Assembly: GCA_963675135.1 (NCBI GenBank)
Contig: CAVLYN010000095.1
Location: 1 to 64,000 of the forward strand
DNA length: 64,000 nucleotides
Origin: Galeopsis tetrahit
Taxonomy: Eukaryota > Streptophyta > Magnoliopsida > Lamiales > Lamiaceae
Direction of reading: 5' to 3'
Part shown: positions 27,691-36,745 of the stretch, piece by piece
Layout of the letters: each line of letters opens with the position of its first letter
How positions within the stretch are numbered: the first letter of the stretch is position 1
Made by a program: the position numbers and the translations under genes
Notes under the pieces: model-generated
The model's input: only the letters and a program-made list of their open reading frames with translations
The model's database searches: none
Told to the model about the DNA's origin: nothing

Positions 27691-28825
27691 TTTGACGTCG
27701 TCGCCCATAGCCAAACTTGCGTGCATGGTTGTGTGCCGTTTTTACAAAGTTTTCAGATTGCCTCGAAGGTTTGCATCCCTCACTTAATTGGACATAGAAT
27801 CAATTGTGTCGAGACGGTTTTTGAATTTGAGGCCTCGGGTGCAGAGTTTTTGACGTCGTCGCCCATAGCCAAATTGCGCGCATGCTTGTGCGCCGTTTTT
27901 ACAAAGTTTTCAGATTGCCTCCCGGGTTTGCATTTCCCACTGAATTGGCCATAGAATCAATTGTGTCGAGAAAGTTTTTGAATTTGAGGCCTCGAGTGCG
28001 AAGTTTTTGACGTCGTCGTCCATAGCCAAACTTGCGCGCATGGATGTTTGCCGTTTTTACAAAGTTTTCAGATTGCCTCCTAGGTTTGCATCCCTCACTG
28101 AATTCGCATTAGAATCAATTGTGTCGAGTCGGTTTTTGAATTTGAGGCCTCGGGTGCAGAGTTTTTGACGTCGTCGCCCATAGCCAAACTTGCGCGCATG
28201 CTTGTGCGCCGTTTTTACAAAGTTTTCAGATTGCCTCCCGGGTTTGCATTTTCCACTGAATTGGCCATAGAATCAATTGTGTCGAGAAAATTTTTGAATT
28301 TGAGGCCTCGAGTGCGAAGTTTTTGACGTCGTCGCCCATAGCCAAACTTGCGCGCATGGATGTTTGCCGTTTTTACAAAGTTTTGAGATTGCCTCCTAGG
28401 TTTGCATCCCTCGCTGAATTGGCATTAGAATCAATTTTGTCGAGACGGTTTTTGAATTTGAGGCCTCGGGTGCAGAGTTTTTAACGTCGTCGCCCATAAC
28501 CAAACTTGCGCGCATGGTTGTGTGCCGTTTTTACAAAGTTTTCAGATTGCCTCGAAGGTTTGCATCCCTCACTGAATTGGACATAGAATCAATTATGTCG
28601 AGACGGTTTTTGAATTTGAGGCCTCGGGTGCAGAGTTTTTGACATCGTCGCCCATAGCCAAACTTGCGCGCATGGTTGTGTGCAGTTTTTACAAAGTTTT
28701 CAGATTGTCTTCCGGGTTTGCATCCCTCACTGAATTGGCCATAGAATCAATTGTGTCGAGATGGTTTTTGAATTTGAGGCCTCGGGTGCGGAGTTTTTGA
28801 CGTCGTCGCCCATAGCCAAATTGCG

Positions 28826-31800
28826 CGCACGCTTGTGCGCCATTTTTACAAAGTTTTCAGATTGCCTCCCGGGTTTGAATTTCCCACTGAATTGGCCATA
28901 GAATCAATTGTGTCGAGAAAGTTTTTGAATTTGAGGCCTCGGGTGCGGAGTTTTTGACGTCGTCGCCCATAGCCAAACTTGCGGGCATGGTTGTGTGCCG
29001 TTTTTACAAAGTTTTCAGATTGCCTCGAAGGTTTGCATCCCTCACTGAATTGGACATAGAATCAATTGTGTTGAGACGGTTTTTGAATTTGAGGCCTCGG
29101 GTGCGGAGTTTTTGACGTCGTCGGCCATAGCCAAACTTGTGCGCATGGATGTTTGCCGTTTTTACAAAGTTTTTAGATTGCCTCCTAGGTTTGCATCCCT
29201 CACTGAATTGGCCTTAGAATCAATTGTGTCAAGACGGTTTTTGAATTTGAGGCCTCGGGTGCAGAGTTTTTGACGTCGTCGCCCATAGCCAAATTGCGCG
29301 CATGCTTGTGCGCCGTTTTTACAAAGTTTTCAGATTGCCTCCCGGGTTTGCATTTTCCACTGAATTGGCCATAGAATCAATTGTGTCGAGAAAGTTTTTG
29401 AATTTGAGGCCTCGAGTGCGAAGTTTTTGACGTCGTCGCCCATAGCCAAACTTGCGCGCATGGATGTTTGCCGTTTTTACAAAGTTTTCAGATTGCCTCC
29501 TAGGTTTGCATCCCTCACTGAATTGGCATTAGAATCAATTGTGTCGAGACGGTTTTTGAATTTGAGGCCTCGGGTGCAGAGTTTTTGACGTCGTCGCCCA
29601 TAGCCAAACTTGCGCGCATGGTTGTGTGCCGTTTTTACAAAGTTTTCAGATTGCCTCGAAGGTTTGCATCCCTCACTGAATTGGACATAGAATCAATTGT
29701 GTCGAGACGGTTTTTGAATTTGAGGCCTCGGGTGCAGAGTTTTTGACGTCGTCGCCCATAGCCAAACTTGCGCGCATGGTTGTGTGCAATTTTTACAAAG
29801 TTTTCAGATTGTCTTCCGCGTTTGCATCCCTCACTGAATTGGCCATAGAATCAATTGTGTCGAGACGGTTTTTGAATTTGAGGCCTCGGGTGCAGAGTTT
29901 TTGACGTCGTCGCCCATAGCCAAACTTGCGTGCATGGTTGTGTGCCGTGTTTACACAGTTTTCAGATTGCCTCCTAGGTTTGCATCCCTCACTGAATTGG
30001 CATTAGAATCAATTGTGTCGAGACGGTTTTTGAATTTGAGGCCTCGGGTGCAGAGTTTTTGACGTCGTCGCCCATAGCCAAACTTGCGCGCATGGTTGTG
30101 TGCCGTTTTTACAAAGTTTTCAGATTGCCTCGAAGGTTTGCATCCCTCACTGAATTGGACATAGAATCAATTGTGTCGAGACGGTTTTTGAATTTGAGGC
30201 CTCGGGTGCAAAGTTTTTGACGTCGTCGCCCATAGCCAAACTTGCGCGCATGGTTGTGTGCAATTTTTACAAAGTTTTTAGATTGTCTTCCGGGTTTGCA
30301 TCCCTCACTGAATTGGCCATAGAATCAATTGTGTCGAGAAAGTTTTTGAATTTGAGGCCTCGGGTGCAAAGTTTTTGACGTCGTCGCCCATAGCCAAACT
30401 TGCGCGCACGCTTGTGCGCCATTTTTACAAAGTTTTCAGATTGCCTCCCGGGTTTGAATTTCCCACTGAATTGGCCATAGAATCAATTGTGTCGAGAAAG
30501 TTTTTGAATTTGAGGCCTCGGGTGCGGAGTTTTTGACGTCGTCGCCCATAGCCAAACTTGCGGGCATGGTTGTGTGCCGTTTTTACAAAGTTTTCAGATT
30601 GCCTCGAAGGTTTGCATCCCTCACTGAATTGGACATAGAATCAATTGTGTTGAGACGGTTTTTGAATTTGAGGCCTCGGGTGCGGAGTTTTTGACGTCGT
30701 CGGCCATAGCCAAACTTGTGCGCATGGATGTTTGCCGTTTTTACAAAGTTTTTAGATTGCCTCCTAGGTTTGCATCCCTCACTGAATTGGCCTTAGAATC
30801 AATTGTGTCAAGACGGTTTTTGAATTTGAGGCCTCGGGTGCAGAGTTTTTGACGTCGTCGCCCATAGCCAAATTGCGCGCATGCTTGTGCGCCGTTTTTA
30901 CAAAGTTTTCAGATTGCCTCCCGGGTTTGCATTTTCCACTGAATTGGCCATAGAATCAATTGTGTCGAGAAAGTTTTTGAATTTGAGGCCTCGAGTGCGA
31001 AGTTTTTGACGTCGTCGCCCATAGCCAAACTTGCGCGCATGGATGTTTGCCGTTTTTACAAAGTTTTCAGATTGCCTCCTAGGTTTGCATCCCTCACTGA
31101 ATTGGCATTAGAATCAATTGTGTCGAGACGGTTTTTGAATTTGAGGCCTCGGGTGCAGAGTTTTTGACGTCGTCGCCCATAGCCAAACTTGCGCGCATGG
31201 TTGTGTGCCGTTTTTACAAAGTTTTCAGATTGCCTCGAAGGTTTGCATCCCTCACTGAATTGGACATAGAATCAATTGTGTCGAGACGGTTTTTGAATTT
31301 GAGGCCTCGGGTGCAGAGTTTTTGACGTCGTCGCCCATAGCCAAACTTGCGCGCATGGTTGTGTGCAATTTTTACAAAGTTTTCAGATTGTCTTCCGGGT
31401 TTGCATCCCTCACTGAATTGGCCATAGAATCAATTGTGTCGAGACGGTTTTTGAATTTGAGGCCTCGGGTGCAGAGTTTTTGACGTCGTCGCCCATAGCC
31501 AAACTTGCGTGCATGGTTGTGTGCCGTGTTTACAAAGTTTTCAGATTGCCTCCTAGGTTTGCATCCCTCACTGAATTGGCATTAGAATCAATTGTGTCGA
31601 GACGGTTTTTGAATTTGAGGCCTCGGGTGCAGAGTTTTTGACGTCGTCGCCCATAGCCAAACTTGCGCGCATGGTTGTGTGCCGTTTTTACAAAGTTTTC
31701 AGATTGCCTCGAAGGTTTGCATCCCTCACTGAATTGGACATAGAATCAATTGTGTCGAGACGGTTTTTGAATTTGAGGCCTCGGGTGCAAAGTTTTTGAC

Positions 31801-31983
31801 GTCGTCGCCCATAGCCAAACTTGCGCGCATGGTTGTGTGCAATTTTTACAAAGTTTTTAGATTGTCTTCCGGGTTTGCATCCCTCACTGAATTGGCCATA
31901 GAATCAATTGTGTCGAGAAAGTTTTTGAATTTGAGGCCTCGGGTGCAAAGTTTTTGACGTCGTCGCCCATAGCCAAACTTGCG
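28826..31983. repeat. Tandem 10-monomer (about 1,579-bp) higher-order repeat
   Basis: Two copies, about 28,826-30,404 and 30,405-31,983, share rare variants in register: GCGGGCATGG (28,981 and 30,560), GTGCGCCATTTTTAC (about 28,835 and 30,414), GTGTGCAATTTTTAC and GTGCCGTGTTTAC. This is the last higher-order block before the array edge. Confidence 0.75.
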
Positions 31984-32550
31984 CGCATGGATGTTTGCCC
32001 TTTTTACAAAGTTTTCAGATTGCCTCCTAGGTTTGCATCCCTCACTGAATTGGCCTTAGAATCAATTGTGTCGAGACGGTTTTTGAATTTGAGGCCTCGG
32101 GTGCAGAGTTTTTGACGTCGTCGCCCATAGCCAAATTGCGCGCACGCTTGTGCGCCGTTTTTACAAAGTTTTCAGATTGCCTCCCGGGTTTGCATTTTCC
32201 ACTGAATTGGCCATAGAATCAATTGTGTCGAGAAAGTTTTTGAATTTGAGGCCTCGAGTGCGAAGTTTTTGACGTCGTCGCCCATAGCCAAACTTGCGCG
32301 CATGGATGTTTGCCGTTTTTACAAAGTTTTCAGATTGCCTCCTAGGTTTGCATCCCTCACTGAATTGGCATTAGAATCAATTGTGTCGAGACGGTTTTTG
32401 AATTTGAGGCCTCGGGTGCAGAGTTTTTGACGTCGTCGCCCATAGCCAAACTTGCGCGCATGGTTGTGTGCCGTTTTTACAAAGTTTTCAGATTGCCTCG
32501 AAGGTTTGCATCCCTCACTGAATTGGACATAGAATCAATTGTGTCGAGAC

Positions 32551-32622
32551 GGTTTTTGAATTTGAGGCCTCGGGTGCAGCTGTTATTTACGGTTTTTGAA
32601 TTTGAGGCCTCGGGTGCAGCTG
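32551..32622. repeat. Array terminus with 40-bp duplicated stub
   Basis: The last full monomer breaks off after GGGTGCAGCTG. After eleven unrelated bases, the block starting GGTTTTTGAATTTGAGG and ending GGGTGCAGCTG is repeated, starting at 32,551 and again at 32,591. Sequence right of 32,622 has no satellite similarity. The boundary is therefore a truncated monomer plus a short 40-bp step tandem duplication. Confidence 0.8.
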
Positions 32623-32999
32623 CAACTCCTCGCCATTGGCGCTGTTGTTATTTTTAATCGTTTTTTTAGGGTTTTTGCAGTCAGTCATCCCCTTTGTCAC
32701 TGCCACTATCTCACCGCCCTCCCTGGACGCGTTGCTGCAGGAATAAAATATGTTGATTATGCTATTGCATTTTGGAACCTCATAAAAAACATATGGATTA
32801 AGTACCTTCTTAGTGGTGTGTCATCTAGCTAATTGAAAAATCGTGATCATGCCTGTGATTATGTGGTAAGTAAATAATGAGTTATGTGTCTTAGTAAAGA
32901 TGATGTATCACTATATTTAGTCTCTGGTACATATCTGATGTGACATGAATACGTTAATTTTTGTTCGTAAATTCCTTCTTTAATATATATATACACGAA
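32623..32999. other. Non-satellite flank, no feature recognised
   Basis: This is AT-moderate unique-looking sequence immediately right of the satellite. Short open frames are present on both strands, but none shows a recognisable domain or a plausible exon structure. I see no repeat or RNA gene here. Confidence 0.5.
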
Positions 33000-33116
33000 T
33001 ATAGTGACGAAGCTGCATTGAATGGTGGCCTGTATGAGCAAGTTTTTATGGATTTTCCGCCCAAAGAATTTAGCCAGGCGGCGCACGCTCGATGTCCACT
33101 GCGATTAGTCAAATGA
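33000..33116 (+). pseudogene. Decayed Copia reverse-transcriptase fragment
   Basis: An open stretch of about 38 codons ends in TGA. Its translation contains ALNGGLYEQVFMDFPP followed by LRLVK. It aligns by eye with the conserved Copia reverse-transcriptase stretch after the first catalytic Asp, where an FLNG motif is followed by an E-E-V-Y-M motif, P-P-G-F and then a C-x-L-x-K-S-L-Y-G-L block. Only the central part remains, interrupted by an unrelated segment. There is no neighbouring gag, integrase or LTR, so this is an old relic unrelated to the younger element at 34,899. The match is short and could be coincidental. Confidence 0.45.
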
Positions 33117-34192
33117 AAGAGAAACGATGTTCAAATTGTTTATGAATTTAAAAAATCATTGTGAAAATAGGTATTTAGATTCAAATTATTTGTTTAGAAT
33201 CATTTCATTTTTAACCTGCAATGTGCAGAATCATTATATCCAAGTTTTTGGTTGGAAGTCTAAATATGAATTTAGATTTCTCTGTTGCTGCTAAGTCTGG
33301 GAGTTATCTCTGCCTTTCCCAAATCAAGAAAAAATGAGTGTTGCGGTATGCATGTAACAATAAAATTCTGTCACTATCACAATTTCGTGAGCAACTCATC
33401 GGTTTGTTTGTTTGTTATCTGTCTGTTGCTGCTAAAGTGTGCTAATTTTGTTTATTATGAATTTAAAATATTTTTGAATTGGAGTAATAATTCATGGAAT
33501 TTACACAAAATACGGATTCTATTGTGAGATTCTGGTTTATCTTTGCATCCCTTGGTTTAGTATGGATTTTTAATACTTTGCTCATTGGTTGACTTGAATT
33601 ATGTAATCAGGTGTATTTTAGAATTTTAATTCGTCAGTGCATGTAGAACCTGATTTCTTTAATTTATTCTAATAGAAACATAAGATGAAATCTATGAACA
33701 TGAAGAATACATGTTCTATAACATTGAAATCAGTAAATTCTATATATATAAAACGTGTCATATTACATGCTCCATATACGGTAAAACGCGTCACATTTTA
33801 TTTGAGTGTAATATTAATATTTGATATATGTAATATACTATATATTTATTAAAATTTTGTGTGTTACACAAGTACATTTGGATAGTTCTCTCATTTTGCT
33901 TATAAATGTTCATTAAAAAGGTTTACTTTCAGTAGCGTATCATGCTAAATGATGATTTTAGATAAGAATTTCGTTTTACTTTCTTAAATTTGAACTTTCC
34001 AAATGTGTTATATGCTTAACTCGGAATCCACAAAGGATGGAATCATTGGAGCTGTGGATGCAGCAAGAGACGCAAACATCAAGTGGAAGAAATTGAACAT
34101 CTCATGAAATCCATTTTGGAACAAAAGGGTGGGCATATAAATAATGACTTTACTTCTGAGGTAGAGTTGAGATTTTCTTAACATTATTATTA
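33117..34192. other. AT-rich interval with a possible exon relic
   Basis: This is mostly AT-rich sequence without a gene. Two things stand out. At 33,739 there is TCTATATATATAAAACGTG, which resembles the 5' terminus of plant Helitrons. At 34,020-34,178 there is an open frame of 52 codons with protein-like composition, containing KRRKHQVEEIEHLMKSILEQ, bounded by stops. I do not recognise the protein. It may be an exon of a captured or dead gene. Confidence 0.3.
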
Positions 34193-34613
34193 CTCCCTCC
34201 ATCCATGAAAAGTAGGGACATGGGGATGAGGCACATGTTTTAAGAAGAAGGTAGATAAAGTAGATAAAGTAAGGGTATTGTAGGGTATTGTGGGGTCCAT
34301 TTTGAATAAAGTGATTGTTTGTGAATAAAGTTGATGGCAATTTGAGTAATTAAGTGATGGTTCACTACAAAAAAATGGCGTTTTGGAGACGGATTTTCCG
34401 TCGGCCGCCGAGGTTACCGACGGAAATACCGACGGAAAGTCGGCCGTCCCCTTTTTCGGCGTCAGCATTTTTTGCCGACGGATTTTTGAATTCCGTCGGC
34501 ATTTTTGAATTCCCGACGTTGAAGGGTGATAGTTTAAAAAAATGGGTATGTGACTACATTTTGTGGACAAAGAATATAGGGCAAATGGGACTACTTTTCG
34601 TGGACGGAGGGAG
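34193..34613. mobile_element. Stowaway-type MITE
   Basis: The element is flanked by TA on both sides (34,191-34,192 and 34,614-34,615). The left end reads CTCCCTCCATCCATGAAAAG and the reverse complement of the right end reads CTCCCTCCGTCCACGAAAAG. About 27 bp of inverted repeat carry four mismatches. CTCCCTCC termini with a TA target duplication are the signature of Stowaway (Tc1/mariner) MITEs. At 421 bp it is longer than usual, which the insert at 34,363-34,525 explains. Confidence 0.85.
34363..34525. mobile_element. CACTA-like fragment inside the Stowaway MITE
   Basis: The insert begins CACTACAAAAAAATGG, the standard end of CACTA (En/Spm) elements. It contains several direct and inverted copies of CCGACGGA/TCCGTCGG, like CACTA subterminal repeats, including a palindrome around 34,478-34,502. 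GTGATGGTT before it and GTGATAGTT after it look like an imperfect 9-bp target duplication. CACTA elements make 3-bp duplications, and the opposite CACTA terminus is missing. Alternative readings are a Mutator-type insertion or chance. Confidence 0.4.
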
Positions 34614-34898
34614 TATTATTTTTTTGCATTATAATTTACGAAAATCTGTTTTCCTACTGAAAAATGTCTGAAATTGTTCTCTGAATAATTATGTAAATCT
34701 GTTATATTCGCATATTCATTTATATCCTTTTTTTTATTTAATAAAAAAAAACAGATATTAGGATTTTTTTTTTTTTTTGTTTCTTTTATTTTATGTTCCA
34801 ATATCAATAGATATTAGACATTTATTCAATTGGAAGCCGGTTGCATTTAAAATATTAATAATCTACTTGAGAAAGGATTTGATTAATGTAAAGATAAT
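34614..34898. other. Low-complexity AT-rich spacer
   Basis: The spacer contains A and T homopolymer runs (around 34,728-34,782) between the MITE and the Copia 5' LTR. I see nothing else in it. Its last five bases, ATAAT at 34,894-34,898, are the left target duplication of the Copia element. Confidence 0.6.
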
Positions 34899-36584
34899 TG
34901 TTGGGATATGAATCCTATAAACAATATTCTAGTTGATGAAAGTATGTTTTGATGGCCAAAAGCAACTTAAAGTTAGTGATATATGTGGTTCTAAGTCATC
35001 TTAACTAAGTCATCTGAATATAAGCTTACTAATCTAATGAGAAACTTGAATTAAGATTACTGATCTTAATGCTAACTGAAGTAAGTTTACTGATCTTATT
35101 TAGTAATATTAAGAATAAAATTACTGATCTTAACTGAGTCATGTGAAATAAGATTACTGATCTTAGTGTGGAAACTGAGAATATTTTTAGTGATCTTATA
35201 TGAGATATTTGAAATCTGAGTTACTGATCTGATATACTTACTGATCTGATATGTAAGTTACTGATCTTAAGTGTTTACTGATCTTAGATATTTACTGATC
35301 TTATATGTAAGTTACTGATCTTAGTTGGTTATTGAACTTACATGAGTTACTGATCTTATTGGTTTACTGATCTGATATATGAATTGTTAGGAACTAAGCT
35401 GATGTTTTGTATTGTATAGACAGCTTATAGTATAGGACTTAGATATACTCATCTGTATATAGTTCAGTTGATGTATAGATAGGTTTTATATATGTAAAGT
35501 TGTATTTTGTTGTATTCAGCATTGTAAAGCTCAGAACAGTAAAATCAGAACACTAGATTAGAAATAGATTAGAAGAAGATCAGAAGACTAAGAAGACTCA
35601 GAGGACTACTTCAGAATAAGAAGACTTCAAAAAAGAGTTGAAGAAGAGCTTAGAAGAAATCTGGAGAAGTTTTGAACAGTTTTTGGTTACTGTGCTGATT
35701 GAATCAGAAGAGTAAAAATCAGCAGAGTAAAATCCGAAGAGTAAAAATCAGAACAGTAAGTTACTGTGCTGATTTGGTGAAATATAAAGATAAGTTTGGA
35801 AAGCTTATTTAAAGAGTAACTGAAGATTTATTGAAGATATGCTAACTTGGAAGTTGAAGGAAGTTACAAAGTCGGTTACAAGAAGAAGTTACAAAAACAG
35901 TTTTAGAGTTAGTTGAGAGTTAGTTCACAAACTGCTAACTGTCATACTAAGTTCTATAAATACTGTGTGATCTCCTACTGCTGAAGACTACTAAGCAATT
36001 ACTGATCTTAGAGAATTCAAGAGCAAGTCTACAAAGCAAGAACTCACAGAGTTAAGGAAATCAAAGAAAGAAGAGAAGAGCCACTGAATTGAAGAGAAGA
36101 ATCAAAGGCTATTCAAAGAGAAGTTTTACTTTTCAAGTTTAAGTTTGTATTTTGTAAAACAAGTGTGCTAGTTACTTGTAGAATTACTAGTAGATCGAAG
36201 ATATACCTGGAGGTATAATCGATAAGATCAAAGTCTTAATCTTGGGACTTTAAGCCACAAGAAACTCAAGAAGAGTAATAAAACTTCACAACTGGAGTTG
36301 TGAGAGTGGATGTAGACATTTGTCGAACCACTATAAAATTCTGTGTTCTTTACATTTACTGTTTGATATTTGTTGAATTGTTTAACTAAGGACATTAAGA
36401 ATTAACAAAGATAAAGATCTATAGAAAAGTTGAGTATAAAGTTGATTGGGCTCATTAGTAATCTGATTATTCCGCATTGTGTATTCTGATATATTGAAAG
36501 ATTTTTGAAAAGTCTATTCACCCCTCCCCTCTAGACATTTTCACTAGCTTACTCAATATTATTAACTCAACTTTGGGACCAACA
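34899..36584 (+). repeat. Copia 5' LTR (1,686 bp)
   Basis: It starts TGTTGGGATATG and ends GGGACCAACA, immediately before the primer binding site. U3 (34,899 to about 35,985) contains at least twelve copies of a degenerate TTACTGATCTTA motif between 34,990 and 35,385, plus several GAAGACT/AGAAGA repeats around 35,570-35,660. A TATA box CTATAAATA lies at 35,954-35,962, so transcription would start near 35,985. A possible poly(A) signal AATAAA is at 36,277-36,282. The last bases before the end include a C-rich tract CACCCCTCCCCTC. Confidence 0.92.
35954..35962 (+). promoter_or_regulatory. TATA box of the 5' LTR
   Basis: CTATAAATA sits about 630 bp before the LTR end, where a U3 core promoter is expected. 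The same motif is kept in the 3' LTR copy at 43,534-43,542 and in the LTR of the second Copia element (minus strand, 52,277-52,285). Confidence 0.7.
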
Positions 36585-36586
36585 AG

Positions 36587-36598
36587 TGGTATCAGAGC
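36587..36598 (+). promoter_or_regulatory. Primer binding site, initiator-Met tRNA
   Basis: TGGTATCAGAGC begins two bases after the 5' LTR end. It is the standard complement to the 3' end of plant initiator methionine tRNA used by Copia elements for minus-strand priming. Confidence 0.93.
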
Positions 36599-36745
36599 AG
36601 TAGTTCATTGGACTGCTGTTTCTTGATAACCTTACAGATCTTGAGGGATATTTTACTGATCTTACTGTTATTTCTTGATACTTGTTACTATCTGAATACC
36701 TGAAATCTATCTGCTATACTACTGATCCTATTTGTCTAATCAAAC

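Larger units (their letters stand above)
1..32622. repeat. Satellite DNA array, 157/158-bp monomers
   Basis: The whole stretch is one head-to-tail satellite. The marker GACGTCGTCG recurs at 131, 288, 446, 603, 761, 918 and 1074, which gives steps of 157, 158, 157, 158, 157 and 156, and it continues at this pitch to about 32,430. That implies roughly 205 monomers. Two types alternate over much of the array. Type A has CAAACTTGCGCGCATGG, a short CATCCCTCACTG stretch and ends in GAGACGG. Type B has CAAATTGCGCGCATGCTTG, CATTTCCCACTG and ends in GAGAAAG. The functional repeat is therefore often a ~315-bp dimer. No other element interrupts the array. The length is nucleosome-like, as in many plant centromeric or heterochromatic satellites; whether this one is centromeric cannot be told from sequence. 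Short open frames of 60-83 codons recur with the repeat and are not genes. The array runs off the left edge. Confidence 0.97.

Noticed and set aside
1..32622. CRISPR-like interpretation of the regular repeats
   Set aside because: Units are contiguous with no unique spacers, of satellite length, in a plant context. No cas genes.
1859..32657. Recurrent open frames of 60-83 codons within the satellite, on both strands
   Set aside because: They repeat with the monomer, begin with non-ATG codons in many cases, end at fixed stops and lack any domain. They are by-products of a 315-bp dimer length divisible by three.
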